Notes: generated from the sequence alone by a model not told the origin. A stretch of 64,000 nt of DNA from Brevibacterium sp. HMSC07C04 (GCF_001815905.1 NZ_KV823261.1:98816-162815), one strand, 5' to 3'. Shown: positions 17,689 through 26,655, numbered from the stretch's first letter. Numbers and translations are program-made.

Positions 17689-17695
17689 CACACTG

Positions 17696-17783
17696 TGCGC
17701 GGAGGGGGACTTGAACCCCCACGACCGTATAAGTGGCCACTAGCACCTCAAGCTAGCGCGTCTACCAATTCCGCCACCCGCGC
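17696..17783 (-). tRNA. tRNA-Leu (anticodon GAG)
   Basis: 88-nt class II tRNA on the minus strand. The acceptor stem is GCGCGGG/TCCGCGC (one G-U pair), and the D-loop contains AATTGGTAGACGCG. The anticodon stem CTAGC/GCTAG encloses the loop TTGAGGT, giving GAG. A long variable arm (GGCCACTTATACGGTC region) is followed by the T-arm GGGGGTTCAAGTCCCCC. The discriminator is A, and the 3' CCA is not encoded (CAG follows). It reads CUC/CUU leucine codons. Confidence 0.95.
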
Positions 17784-17859
17784 TGGGCAACAGCTGATAC
17801 TTTACACGCTGGTCAGGCGATTGCAAAATCATCTGTGCACCACCCGTTCTGCGAGGCTC

Positions 17860-18696
17860 CTACACGCCGAGCGGACTGATCCGGGAAATGACGTGGGGCG
17901 CTCCGTCGGACTTGCGGGTGACAGCCGTCGTAATGCCGTCACCGGTCTGTGCCAGGCTGAATTCCACAGTGCTCGGCAGCAGGACCGGCTTGGCGAACTG
18001 GATCTCCCACACACAGGACTCACGCTCGACATCTGTCGAATTGAGCGCCCGCGAAGCCGTGTACATTCCGTGGGCAATGCGCCGCGGAAACCCGAAGGCC
18101 TTTGCTGCTACTGCGCTCAAATGAATCGGATTGCGGTCGCCGGACACAGCGGCGTAGCTGCCGCCGACTGCAGGGGCGAGCTTCCACTGTGCTGTTGGCC
18201 GTCCTACCGCGTGCCATTCGATCCGCGGAACCGCTTCGCCTTCTTCCGCGCCGATAAGCTCCACACCCTTAGCCAGGTAGACCGAGGTTTCTTCGAAAAC
18301 CAGGGCTCCACCTCGGCGACCGATCACGTGAATATCGACCACAGCACCCTTGGTGTGTAGGCGAGGAGTTGAAACAGACGTTTCTACCTCGAGTTCGTCA
18401 TCCACCCATACGGGTGTCAGCAGTTCAAAGCGGTTGTAGACGTGGACCATGCCGAGCACCGGCAGCGGGAACGCCTTGTCGGCCATGAGCTCGAGCGAAG
18501 GCAGGAAGCCCAGCGTGTGCAGATAGGCGGGACTGACGCGGTTGCCCACAGTTCCCGAGGTGACGCGCTGGAAGCGCGCCCACGCCGACGGATCAATACG
18601 GTGCGTTTGCGTCACGGATCTTGCGGGCGCGGATGCTGCCCTCGGTCCGCGGCGCAGTGCTGTAAGAGCCGCTTTCACATAGATGGAAGCGCTCAT
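17860..18696 (-). CDS. htdX: MaoC-type 3-hydroxyacyl-thioester dehydratase (HtdX-like)
   Basis: (R)-specific enoyl hydratase/3-hydroxyacyl dehydratase of the double hot-dog type, 278 aa (HtdX of M. tuberculosis is about 280). The active-site segment is YAAVSGDRNPIHLSAVAAKAFGFPRRIAHGMYT, read as D-x-N-P-I-H in the C-terminal half. The N-terminal half has lost these residues, as in other double hot-dog enzymes. It acts on acyl-CoA or ACP intermediates. Its ATG shares one base with the fabG4 stop (TGATG), so the start at 18696 is preferred over the one 27 nt upstream. The order matches Rv0241c-Rv0242c-Rv0243. It is last in the fadA-fabG4-htdX operon. Confidence 0.9.
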   Translation of the reverse strand: MSASIYVKAALTALRRGPRAASAPARSVTQTHRIDPSAWARFQRVTSGTVGNRVSPAYLHTLGFLPSLELMADKAFPLPVLGMVHVYNRFELLTPVWVDDELEVETSVSTPRLHTKGAVVDIHVIGRRGGALVFEETSVYLAKGVELIGAEEGEAVPRIEWHAVGRPTAQWKLAPAVGGSYAAVSGDRNPIHLSAVAAKAFGFPRRIAHGMYTASRALNSTDVERESCVWEIQFAKPVLLPSTVEFSLAQTGDGITTAVTRKSDGAPHVISRISPLGV

Positions 18697-20036
18697 CACG
18701 CACCCACCATATTCTGCCCGCACACCCGCAGGGTCTGCCCATTGATGCCGCCGGCCGCGGGGCTTGCAAGGAACGCGATGGCCTCTGCGACATCGACTGT
18801 CAGACCGCCCTGCTGGAGGCTGGACAGGCGCCTGGCAACCTGGCGGGTCAGGAACGGCATAGCCGCGGTCATATCGGTTTCAATGAAGCCGGGTGCCACC
18901 GCGTTGATGCTGCCGCCGCGAGCAGCAAACTCGTCAGCACAGGCAGCTGCCATTCCGATGACACCGGCCTTGGAGGCAGAGTAGTTCGTCTGGCCGCGGT
19001 TGCCCGCAATACCCGATGTCGAGGCGAGGCTCACCACGTGCGGTTCGTTCCCCCACGCATCGGCCAGCTGGGAGTTGATGCGCAGCTGTGATTCGAGGTT
19101 CACCGCAAGCACCGCCTCCCACTGCTGCTGGTTCATATTGGCCAGCAGCTTGTCGCGGGTGATGCCGGCGTTGTGCACGAGGATATCGACGGCAGCGCCC
19201 ACATCCTCGGCAAGACGGGCGCCTGCGTCTTCTGCAGTGACGTCGAGAGCGCACGCGCGTCCGCCGATCGAGTTCATGGTTTTCGCGAGAGCATCGCCAG
19301 CTGGCGGGACGTCAACGCCGACTACGTGTGCTCCGTCGCGGGCGAGGGTCTTCGCAATCGCTGCGCCGATACCGCGGGCGGCGCCCGTAACGACAGCAGT
19401 CTTCCCTGCCAGGGGGCCGTCGTCCCCAGTCGCTGCGAACTGTTCAGCGCCAATCGGCGTGCCTGCTGTCGAGTTCACGCGTAGGAACTGGCCGGACACA
19501 TAGGCCGACTTCGAGGACAGGAGGAACCACAGGGCGCCCCGGACGCTCGGTGCGTCGAGGTCTACGCCGTCGAGCTGAATGCCGTTTGTCGTTGAACCGC
19601 GCAGCATTTCATGTGCCAGTGAGCGCGTGATGCCTTCAACGGCTTTGCGTGCCGAATTGAGTTCGGCAGACACACTGCTGTCCGGTGCGTGGTCAATTGT
19701 GACGATCCGGGCACAGGCGCTCATGCGCTTCAACGCCGCACCAAGCCCCAGGGAGATCTCTGCGAGGTCCGCGGGCGCTTTGATCTGGGTGTAGTCGGCA
19801 ATGATTCCGCCGTAGCGGTAGGCGGGGTCAAAGCTGCGGTGCACGCTGAAGCTGTTCTCCTTGAGCATGTCAGCCAGCTGGTCTGCTGCACTGCCCGTGC
19901 CGACCACCAGAATCGGCTCTTTCAGATAAGCCGAACCGCTTGCAAAGCGCCGCAGCTTCACCGGTGCCGGCAGTCCGAGTTTCTTGATGATGCCTGCCAG
20001 CGGGCCGTTTGCAATGTTGATGTACTTATCAGCCAT
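18696..20036 (-). CDS. fabG4: High-molecular-weight 3-oxoacyl reductase FabG4
   Basis: NAD(H)-preferring 3-ketoacyl-CoA/ACP reductase of 446 aa, nearly twice the size of normal FabG. Residues 1-190 form the flavodoxin-like N-terminal domain of the FabG4 group (MADKYINIANGPLAGIIKKLGLPAP). Residues 200-446 are a complete SDR domain with [19 protein letters not shown] and the catalytic NYSASKAG. Proteins with this structure are known from Mycobacterium Rv0242c and link beta-oxidation and fatty acid synthesis. The frame runs 134 codons further upstream, but that part covers fadA. The ATG at 20036 lies 2 bp after the fadA stop. Confidence 0.93.
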   Translation of the reverse strand: MADKYINIANGPLAGIIKKLGLPAPVKLRRFASGSAYLKEPILVVGTGSAADQLADMLKENSFSVHRSFDPAYRYGGIIADYTQIKAPADLAEISLGLGAALKRMSACARIVTIDHAPDSSVSAELNSARKAVEGITRSLAHEMLRGSTTNGIQLDGVDLDAPSVRGALWFLLSSKSAYVSGQFLRVNSTAGTPIGAEQFAATGDDGPLAGKTAVVTGAARGIGAAIAKTLARDGAHVVGVDVPPAGDALAKTMNSIGGRACALDVTAEDAGARLAEDVGAAVDILVHNAGITRDKLLANMNQQQWEAVLAVNLESQLRINSQLADAWGNEPHVVSLASTSGIAGNRGQTNYSASKAGVIGMAAACADEFAARGGSINAVAPGFIETDMTAAMPFLTRQVARRLSSLQQGGLTVDVAEAIAFLASPAAGGINGQTLRVCGQNMVGA

Positions 20037-20037
20037 G

Positions 20038-21318
20038 TCATGCCTCCACAATTGCTGTGAGTCCCTGACCACCGGCCGCGCAGATGGAAATGAGAGCGCG
20101 TTTGCCGCCGGTTTCCTTAAGGTGCTTGGCTGCCGAGGCGACGATCCGCCCGCCCGTTGCCGCGAAGGGGTGACCGGCGGCCAGCGATGATCCATTCGGG
20201 TTGATCTTGCTGCGCTCGATCGCACCGAGAGGGGCGTCCAAGCCCAGGCGCTCACGGCAGAACTCTTCCGATTCCCACGCCGCGAGGTGACACAGAACGG
20301 TCGATGCGAACGCCTCGTGGATTTCAAAGAAGTCGAAGTCAGCGAAGGTGAGGCCATTGCGAGCCAGCAGGCGCGGCACCGCGTAGGCGGGAGCCATGAG
20401 CATGCCCTCATCGCCGGTGACGAAGTCAACAGCCGCAACCTCGGCGTCCTTCAGGTAAGCAAGCGGCTCGAAACCGTGCTGCTGAGCCCAATCCGGGCTG
20501 GACAGCAGGACTGAAGAAGCGCCGTCGGTCAGCGGTGTCGAATTGCCCGCGGTCATGGTTGCAGGCGCATCGAGCCCGTGACCGAAAACCGTGCCGAGGC
20601 GTGCAAGGGCTTCCGGGGTTGAATCGGGTCGAAGGTTGCCGTCGACAGTCAAGCCAAGGTACGGGGTGACCAGGTCGTCAAAGAATCCGCGGTCCCACGC
20701 GGCTGCAAGATTCCGGTGTGAGGCCGCGGCAAGCGCGTCCTGATCCTCACGGCTGATGGCCCAATCAGCGGTGGTGCGGGCCTGGTGTTCACCCATCGAC
20801 AGGCCGGTGCGCGGTTCGCTGTTGCTCGGCGGTGACGGTGCGAGGTCGGCTGGCCGAATGCCCGCCAGAGCTTTGAGGCGCGCTGGCAGAGTGCGGGCGC
20901 GGGAAGCCTCCAGCAGCGCCCGTCGAAGGCCTTCACTGACTGCAATGGGGGCGTCCGAGGCGGAGTCGACTCCTGACGCGATGCCGGCTTCGATCTGGCC
21001 GACTTTGATCTTCTGCGCAATCGAGACGACGGATTCGAGTCCTGTTGCGCAGGCCTGCCCGAGGTCGAAAGCCGGAGTCTGCGGTGCGAGAGCCGAACCG
21101 AGAACAGCTTCGCGCGTGATGTTGAGATCGCGGGAGTGGCGGAGAACAGCACCGCCGGCGACAGCGCCGAGCGTGGTGCCGGCAAGGCTGAATCGTGCGG
21201 TAAGCCCGTCGAGAGCCGCGGTGAGCATGTCCTGCACGGAAGCTTCGGCGTATTCACGGTTGGCGCGGGCAAAAGGTATGCGGTTGCCGCCGAGAATGGC
21301 GGCTGGAGTCTGTGACAC
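20038..21318 (-). CDS. fadA2: Acetyl-CoA acetyltransferase (thiolase) FadA2-like
   Basis: Thiolase of 426 aa that cleaves 3-ketoacyl-CoA or condenses acetyl-CoA. The nucleophilic Cys is in FDLGQACATGLESVV. The second half has NPNGSSLAAGHPFAATGGRI and the C-terminal CAAGGQGLTAIVEA with the second catalytic Cys. The size fits M. tuberculosis FadA2 (440 aa). The start is the GTG at 21318, because GGAGG lies 6 nt upstream and the upstream ATG extension is not conserved. It is first in the fadA2-fabG4-htdX operon, divergent from tetR, with an inverted repeat in between. Confidence 0.93.
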   Translation of the reverse strand: MSQTPAAILGGNRIPFARANREYAEASVQDMLTAALDGLTARFSLAGTTLGAVAGGAVLRHSRDLNITREAVLGSALAPQTPAFDLGQACATGLESVVSIAQKIKVGQIEAGIASGVDSASDAPIAVSEGLRRALLEASRARTLPARLKALAGIRPADLAPSPPSNSEPRTGLSMGEHQARTTADWAISREDQDALAAASHRNLAAAWDRGFFDDLVTPYLGLTVDGNLRPDSTPEALARLGTVFGHGLDAPATMTAGNSTPLTDGASSVLLSSPDWAQQHGFEPLAYLKDAEVAAVDFVTGDEGMLMAPAYAVPRLLARNGLTFADFDFFEIHEAFASTVLCHLAAWESEEFCRERLGLDAPLGAIERSKINPNGSSLAAGHPFAATGGRIVASAAKHLKETGGKRALISICAAGGQGLTAIVEA

Positions 21319-21348
21319 GGGAACCTCCTGAAGAGTTATCTGATACGA

Positions 21349-21365
21349 ACAGTACTTGATACTGT
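21349..21365. promoter_or_regulatory. Inverted repeat, probable TetR operator, with tetR -10
   Basis: Perfect 6-bp arms ACAGTA-CTTGA-TACTGT. The right arm TACTGT also is the -10 element of tetR, since it is followed by 6 nt and the ATG at 21372. A repressor bound here would block its own leaderless promoter and cover the upstream part of the fadA2 promoter. Confidence 0.55.
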
Positions 21366-21371
21366 GGCCGT

Positions 21372-21971
21372 ATGGAACCGCAAAGACGCGATGGTCGCGC
21401 AGCACGATGGGACGCCCACCGCGCTCGCAGGCGCGCTGACCTGCTGCGCTCGGTGCGCAAGGCCGTCGACGCGCACGGCGATCTGTCAATGGATGAAATC
21501 GCCGCCGAAATCGGCACTTCCAAGACCGTCGTCTACCGCTACTTCGGTGACCGCACGGGTCTGCGCCGGGCTATGGGCGAATGGGCGCTCAAGCGCATCG
21601 AGCGCAGCCTCGACACCGGCGGGCAGGGCGCACCCAAAGATGAACTGCGAGACATGATCTTCGCCTTCGCACAATTTGCCGCAGGATCGCCGAATGTCTA
21701 CCGATTCTGTGAAATCGCAGTCAGTCCAGACAGCCCGTTCATGAAGGGCATTGCCGAACTCATCGCCGCGCGCCTGCGCTTGAAGGGACCTGACGGATTG
21801 GCGTGGTCATACGGAGCACTGGGATTCATCCACTCTGCTGCACAGCACTGGCTGGCCCAAACACCGGTTGATGATCGCCCCGCTGACGACATTCCCTCCC
21901 ATGAACATCTTGCCGCCACCCTGACCGACTGGCTGTACGCATCAGCCGCCACCCTCCCAGGAGAATCATGA
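21372..21971 (+). CDS. TetR family transcriptional regulator
   Basis: 199-aa TetR-type repressor. The N-terminal helix-turn-helix is clear: SMDEIAAEIGTSKTVVYRYFGDRTGLRRAM at residues 37-66. The C-terminal ligand domain contains FAQFAAGSPNVYRFCEIAVS. It likely senses an acyl-CoA, given its place between the fadA2-fabG4-htdX operon and an acyl-CoA oxidase. In M. tuberculosis a regulator of this type lies in the same spot next to fadA2 and fadE5. Its stop overlaps the oxidase start (ATGA), so it is co-expressed with that gene and probably controls both directions. The start follows directly after the operator. Confidence 0.9.
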   Translation: MEPQRRDGRAARWDAHRARRRADLLRSVRKAVDAHGDLSMDEIAAEIGTSKTVVYRYFGDRTGLRRAMGEWALKRIERSLDTGGQGAPKDELRDMIFAFAQFAAGSPNVYRFCEIAVSPDSPFMKGIAELIAARLRLKGPDGLAWSYGALGFIHSAAQHWLAQTPVDDRPADDIPSHEHLAATLTDWLYASAATLPGES

Positions 21972-24043
21972 GCCGCAAAGACCATCTGACGCTCGACGTC
22001 GACGTCCTGTCCTCCCTGCTTGACGGCACCCGCGCAGAATCCCGCGCTGCCGGTCGTGAATTCGCCGGAGGCGACGGCCTCCTGCTCGATGACAGCTGGA
22101 CGCTGTCACAGAAGCGCGAGGCAACCCGCGAGAGCCTGCAGAAGCTCATCGATACGGGAATTGCGCGCTCTCCCCTGCCGAAGCGGCTTGGCGGGGACAA
22201 CCGACACGACCAGCACATCACGATGTTCGAAGAGATTGTCACCGTCAGCCCGTCACTGCAGATCAAAGCCGGTGTGCAGATCGGCCTGTTCGCGGGCGCC
22301 ATTCATCACCTGGGCAACGAGCAACAGCACGATGCGTGGCTGCTCGACGCGATCGAAGGGCGCCTTCTGGGCTCTTTCGCTATGACGGAAATCGGCCACG
22401 GCTCTGATGTTGCCGCTGTCGCCACAACTGCCGAGTACGATCCGCAGACACGCGAGTTCGTGATCAACACGCCGTTCCGCGCGGCGTACAAGGAGTACAT
22501 CGGCAACGCGGCCTGTCACGCGCGTGCAGCGGTCGTGTTCGTCCGCCTCATCACCGCCGGTGTTGATCACGGCGTGCACGCACTGTTCGTTCCCGTCCGC
22601 GATGAATCCGGCAATCCCCTGCCCGGCGTCATAATCGAAGACGACGGGCACAAGGGCGGCCTGGCCGGTGTCGACAACGGCCGCTTTGCCTTCGATAACG
22701 TACGAGTTCCCCGCACCAACCTGCTCGACCGCTACGGGGCCGTCTCCGAAGACGGCGAGTACAGCTCCCCCATCGAATCACCCGGCAGGCGCTTCTTCAC
22801 TATGCTCGGCACTCTTGTGCAGGGCCGCGTATCGCTTGTGGGCGCTTCCAACGCGGCGGCAAAACTGGCCGCCGACATCGCCGTGCGCTACGCACTGGCC
22901 AGGCGCCAGTTCCAAGCACCGGGTGCCGCAGAAGAATCTACGCTGCTGTCCTACCGTCGCCACCAGCACCGACTCATGCCGATGCTTGCGAAGATCTGGG
23001 CCAATCAAGCTGCATACGACCGGCTTCTGGACCGTTTCGACGCTGTGTTCTCCGGCCGAGAAGACACCGAAGAAGCCCGGGCAGAACTCGAAACCCTGGC
23101 CGCGGGACTGAAGGCCACAACCACCTGGGAAGCCCTTGACATCATCCAGGAAGCGCGCGAAGCGTGCGGCGGTGCAGGCTTCATGGCCGAAAACCGGCTG
23201 GTGGGACTGCGCCACGACCTCGACGTGTACGCCACGTTCGAAGGCGACAACACTGTCCTCCTGCAGCTGGTGGGCAAACGCCTGCTGACCGACTACGCGA
23301 GCGAAATGCGCGACCTCGACGTCGGCGGCATTGCCCGCTATCTCGGCAGCTACGCCGCGGAGCGAACACTGTTCCGCTCCGGCATTGCCAGTGTCAGCTC
23401 AACCATTGGCGACATCTTCACTCCCGCAATGAACGAAAAGCGCATCCGCTCCGGCCGCCTGCAGGAAGCCCTGCTGGCCTCGCGGGCAGAAGTCACGCTG
23501 ACTGAGCTCGCCGCCAATCTCCGACCGGCGAAGAAGATGAGCTCAGCCGATGCCGCGGAGCTGTTCAACGATCACCAGAACGACCTCATTGAAACGGCGC
23601 GGGCCTACATCGAGCTGTACAAGTGGCGTGCACTCAACGACCTCATGCACTCCGTCGACACCGAAGACAATCCAGCAGAAGCGAAGTTCCTGCGGCGCCT
23701 GCGTGACCTCTACGGTCTCGAACTCATCAATGCGCACGCCGGATGGCACATCGCCAACGGGCGCCTGTCCATGACACGCGCCCGGCAGGTTGAGCCGACC
23801 ATCAACCGTCTGGTGCGCAAACTCGCCGCCAACGCCGCCGAGGCAGCAGCGGCGTTCGGCTACGGCCCCGAACACCGCCGCTGCCCGATAGCCGACGGCG
23901 CAGAAGAACACCGCCAGCAGGAAGCGCACGACTACTACGCCGAGCTCAAGCGCAGCGGGAACATGCCGCGGGATGAAAAGGACATCTACCGCCGCAGGCA
24001 GCAGAGAGAAGCCCAGCTGAGAGCCAAAGCCGCGGACAGCTGA
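21968..24043 (+). CDS. Acyl-CoA oxidase-type flavoprotein (ACOX family)
   Basis: FAD-dependent acyl-CoA oxidase/dehydrogenase of 691 aa, first step of beta-oxidation. The length and the extra C-terminal domain fit the peroxisomal ACOX group, unlike FadE5 (611 aa), which occupies this place in mycobacteria. Visible are FAMTEIGHGSDVAAVATTAEYD (FAD/substrate motif), the middle beta-domain, and the FAD-binding AREACGGAGFMAENRLVGLRHDLDVYATFEGDN, whose Glu in 'FEGDN' is the expected catalytic base. The C-terminal ACOX domain is helical from about 480 to 690. If it is an oxidase it produces hydrogen peroxide. It is translationally coupled to tetR. The end is followed by the convergent metX. Confidence 0.88.
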   Translation: MSRKDHLTLDVDVLSSLLDGTRAESRAAGREFAGGDGLLLDDSWTLSQKREATRESLQKLIDTGIARSPLPKRLGGDNRHDQHITMFEEIVTVSPSLQIKAGVQIGLFAGAIHHLGNEQQHDAWLLDAIEGRLLGSFAMTEIGHGSDVAAVATTAEYDPQTREFVINTPFRAAYKEYIGNAACHARAAVVFVRLITAGVDHGVHALFVPVRDESGNPLPGVIIEDDGHKGGLAGVDNGRFAFDNVRVPRTNLLDRYGAVSEDGEYSSPIESPGRRFFTMLGTLVQGRVSLVGASNAAAKLAADIAVRYALARRQFQAPGAAEESTLLSYRRHQHRLMPMLAKIWANQAAYDRLLDRFDAVFSGREDTEEARAELETLAAGLKATTTWEALDIIQEAREACGGAGFMAENRLVGLRHDLDVYATFEGDNTVLLQLVGKRLLTDYASEMRDLDVGGIARYLGSYAAERTLFRSGIASVSSTIGDIFTPAMNEKRIRSGRLQEALLASRAEVTLTELAANLRPAKKMSSADAAELFNDHQNDLIETARAYIELYKWRALNDLMHSVDTEDNPAEAKFLRRLRDLYGLELINAHAGWHIANGRLSMTRARQVEPTINRLVRKLAANAAEAAAAFGYGPEHRRCPIADGAEEHRQQEAHDYYAELKRSGNMPRDEKDIYRRRQQREAQLRAKAADS

Positions 24044-24094
24044 TCTGAACCGCAGCGGCGCCTGCGAAAACGCGGCTGCGCTGCCTGCACCTCG

Positions 24095-25174
24095 TCAGTC
24101 GAGGAAGCGCGACACGTAGGCGCCCACTGCGCGGGCTTCCGTGAGGAAGCCGTCGTGACCGACTTCCGTGGGAATCTCGGCGTACTCGACCTCGCCCGGC
24201 AGGTTGTCGGCAATGAGCTTCACCTGCTGCGGCGGGTAGAGTCTGTCTGTCGACAGCGACAGAATCAGCGCCGATCCCGTATAGCGCGACAGCGCCTGGT
24301 CAAGAGTGTCCGCGCGTCCGCGACGCACGTCGTGATCGCGCAGGGCTTCAGTCAGGAGAATATACGCCTGCGCGTCAAAGCGGCCCACGAGTTTGTCCCC
24401 GTGGTAGTCCAGATAGGACTGCACAGCGTAATAGGGTTCGTCAGCCCTGTGCTGCAGACTGCGGCCGAAGCGCGAATTGAGCTCGGCATCGCTGCGATAC
24501 GTCAAGTGCGCAATCTGGCGGGCCAGACCCAAGCCCTTTTCGGGTACAGCACCCAGTGCGGCATAGTCACCGCCCGCGTAGTCAGGGTCCATCGTGATGG
24601 CGGCAACCTGCGCGTGCGCCCAGGCAATCTGGTCCGCCTCGGAATACGCGGGGGCGGCCAGAACCGTCAGCCGCTGCACACGCTCAGGCGCTTCAAGAGC
24701 CAATTCCAAAGCCCTCGCCCCGCCCATCGAACCGCCAATCGCCGCATACAGGCTCTCAATGCCCAAATGGTCCAGCAGGAGCAGCTCCAGACGAGCCATA
24801 TCGCGGATGGTGACCCGTGGAAAGCGCCCACCGTAGGGCAGACCGTCCGGTGCGGTCGACAGCGGTCCGGTAGTGCCGGTGCAGCCTCCCAGAGCATTGG
24901 TGCAGATGACGAAGAAGCGGTTGGTGTCAATCGGTCGACCCGGACCGACAAGCTCTTCCCACCACCCGGGCGCGGCGCCGGCCGCATGGGCATCCATGCG
25001 GCCGGACGTCACGTGAGAGTCACCGGTGAGGGCGTGTTCGACAATCACCGCATTCGTCTTCTCGGCGTTGAGCGTGCCGAATGTTTCATATGCGACGCTG
25101 ACGTGCTCGAGAGTTCCCGACTCAAGGGTGAAGTCGTCGATCTCGAATACTCTGTTCACACTGGTGACTGTCAT
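24095..25174 (-). CDS. metX: Homoserine O-acetyltransferase MetX
   Basis: Activates homoserine for methionine synthesis with acetyl-CoA in the cytosol. The alpha/beta-hydrolase fold protein has 359 aa. The nucleophile Ser149 lies in AAIGGSMGGARALELA, the Asp in LSLSTDRLYPP and the His in EVGHDGFLTE. NALGGCTGTTGPLS is the family oxyanion/homoserine-binding motif. It follows metY after 6 bp, so metY-metX form an operon. The enzyme products feed MetY. The start is the ATG at 25174 (MTVTSVNRVF). I see no feature that would mark it as a succinyltransferase. Confidence 0.94.
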   Translation of the reverse strand: MTVTSVNRVFEIDDFTLESGTLEHVSVAYETFGTLNAEKTNAVIVEHALTGDSHVTSGRMDAHAAGAAPGWWEELVGPGRPIDTNRFFVICTNALGGCTGTTGPLSTAPDGLPYGGRFPRVTIRDMARLELLLLDHLGIESLYAAIGGSMGGARALELALEAPERVQRLTVLAAPAYSEADQIAWAHAQVAAITMDPDYAGGDYAALGAVPEKGLGLARQIAHLTYRSDAELNSRFGRSLQHRADEPYYAVQSYLDYHGDKLVGRFDAQAYILLTEALRDHDVRRGRADTLDQALSRYTGSALILSLSTDRLYPPQQVKLIADNLPGEVEYAEIPTEVGHDGFLTEARAVGAYVSRFLD

Positions 25175-25180
25175 AGTGGA

Positions 25181-26491
25181 TCAGCCGCGGGCCGCGGCGA
25201 AGCCCTTCTCGAGGTCGGAGAGGATGTCGTCGATGCCCTCAATGCCCACCGACAGGCGGACAAACGCGGGATTGACTCCGGCTGCAAGCTGCTCTTCTTC
25301 GCTCAGTTGGGCGTGAGTTGTCGAAGCCGGGTGGATGACGAGCGAACGGACATCGCCGATATTGGCCACGTGGCTGTGCAGTTCGAGTGCTTCGACGAAC
25401 TTCACCGCTGCGTCGTAGCCGCCTGCGATGTTGAAGCCGAGAACCGATCCGACGCCCTTGGGCAGGTACTTCTTTCCCGTTTCGTACCACGGGGAGGACT
25501 CCAGTCCCGCGTAGGCCACCGATTCGACGTCGTCGCGAGCTTCGAGCCATTCGGCGACCCGGGTGGCGTTTTCAACGTGGCGCTCCATGCGCAGCGACAG
25601 GGTTTCGATTCCCTGCTGCAGGAGGAACGCGTTGAACGGCGATGCCGAATTGCCGAGGTCGCGCAACAGCTGCACGCGGATCTTCAGTCCGTAGGACACA
25701 TTCGCGCCGAACGGCGAGTCAGCGCCGAGGTCACGGGCGAAGACCAGGCCGTTGTAGGAGTCATCCGGTTCGTTGAAGCCGGGGAACTTCTCCGGGTTCT
25801 TGCCGTAGTCGAAGTTGCCGGAGTCGACGATGACACCGGCGATCGAAGTGCCGTGCCCGCCGAGGAACTTGGTGGCCGAGTGCACGACGACATCAGCACC
25901 GTGCTCGATGGGACGCAGCAGGTACGGGGTTGCCAGGGTGTTGTCGACGATGAGCGGCACCCCGGCTTCGTGTGCGACGTCGGAAACAGCGCGGATGTCG
26001 AGCACGTCCGAACGGGGGTTCGAAATGGTTTCGCCGAAGAACGCCTTGGTGTTGGGCTTCACGGCGCGCTTCCACGCTTCGATGTCGCTGGGGTCGTCAA
26101 CGAAGGTCGTTTCGATGCCGAGCTTGCGCAGAGTCACGTTGAGCAGGTTGTAGGTGCCGCCGTAGAGGCTGGGGCTGGACACGATGTGGTCGCCGGCTTC
26201 GACGATGTTGATGAGCGAAAGAAACTCTGCCGACTGACCCGAGGAAACGAGAACCGCGTGGACGCCGCCTTCGAGGCTGGCGATCCGGTTTTCGACTGCT
26301 TCAACCGTCGGGTTGGTCAGGCGGCTGTAGATGGGGCCCAGTTCCGCGAGGGCGAAGCGGTCGGCCGCGGTCTTCGTCGAGTCGAAGACGAACGAGGTGG
26401 ACTGGTAGATGGGCAGGGCGCGTGCGCCGGTCTGGCTGTCCACTACCTGGCCGGCGTGGATCTGGCGGGTTTCAAAAGCCTGTTCGGCCAT
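25181..26491 (-). CDS. metY: O-acetylhomoserine sulfhydrylase MetY
   Basis: PLP enzyme of the Cys/Met metabolism family that makes homocysteine from O-acetylhomoserine and sulfide. 436 aa. The N-terminal [31 protein letters not shown] is typical. The PLP lysine lies in [17 protein letters not shown], and the C-terminal [17 protein letters not shown] closes the family pattern. GGAG 7 nt before the ATG at 26491 sets the start; the upstream ATG at 26563 would give a non-conserved extension. Upstream is a 230-bp region with a series of TGAC repeats that may control the metYX operon. Confidence 0.94.
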   Translation of the reverse strand: MAEQAFETRQIHAGQVVDSQTGARALPIYQSTSFVFDSTKTAADRFALAELGPIYSRLTNPTVEAVENRIASLEGGVHAVLVSSGQSAEFLSLINIVEAGDHIVSSPSLYGGTYNLLNVTLRKLGIETTFVDDPSDIEAWKRAVKPNTKAFFGETISNPRSDVLDIRAVSDVAHEAGVPLIVDNTLATPYLLRPIEHGADVVVHSATKFLGGHGTSIAGVIVDSGNFDYGKNPEKFPGFNEPDDSYNGLVFARDLGADSPFGANVSYGLKIRVQLLRDLGNSASPFNAFLLQQGIETLSLRMERHVENATRVAEWLEARDDVESVAYAGLESSPWYETGKKYLPKGVGSVLGFNIAGGYDAAVKFVEALELHSHVANIGDVRSLVIHPASTTHAQLSEEEQLAAGVNPAFVRLSVGIEGIDDILSDLEKGFAAARG

Positions 26492-26561
26492 GGGGTTCTC
26501 CTCAGCGAAATCGTGTGTCCCAGTTGGGTTCGGTCTGGTCGTGTCTGGGCTGTCAAAGCTC

Positions 26562-26567
26562 ACGCTA
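26562..26567 (-). promoter_or_regulatory. Possible -10 of metYX
   Basis: TAGCGT on the minus strand about 71 nt before metY. The -35 region is weak, which would suit activation from the repeats upstream. Confidence 0.3.
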
Positions 26568-26598
26568 GGTTCGTGTGCGCCCCTGCTGCCGCGGTCTC

Positions 26599-26655
26599 GT
26601 CATGTCTGTGTCACGGCTTGTCATATTCGGTCACACACTCGTCGGTTCGCGTCAT
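26599..26655 (-). promoter_or_regulatory. Phased TGAC repeats upstream of metYX
   Basis: On the plus strand GTCA occurs at 26599, 26610, 26620, 26630 and 26651, with steps of 11, 10, 10 and 21 bp, about one or two helical turns. The reading as RTGAC on the minus strand fits tandem half-sites for a regulator on one DNA face. No SAM riboswitch core was recognised here. Confidence 0.4.

Larger units (their letters stand above)
17060..17695. other. Non-coding accessory region beside tRNA-Leu
   Basis: No convincing gene in 636 bp. It holds the lipoprotein terminator (17144-17167), several copies of a GACATCGTTC-like repeat in both orientations, and the tRNA terminator. Longer open frames here are only extensions into the htdX antisense strand. 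No duplicated tRNA 3' end was found on the left that would mark an att site. Confidence 0.5.

Noticed and set aside
17060..17695. CRISPR array
   Set aside because: The short repeats are about 10 nt with irregular spacing and in both orientations; no cas genes occur in the window.
17488..18360. 290-codon plus frame crossing tRNA-Leu
   Set aside because: It runs through the tRNA and is antisense to htdX.
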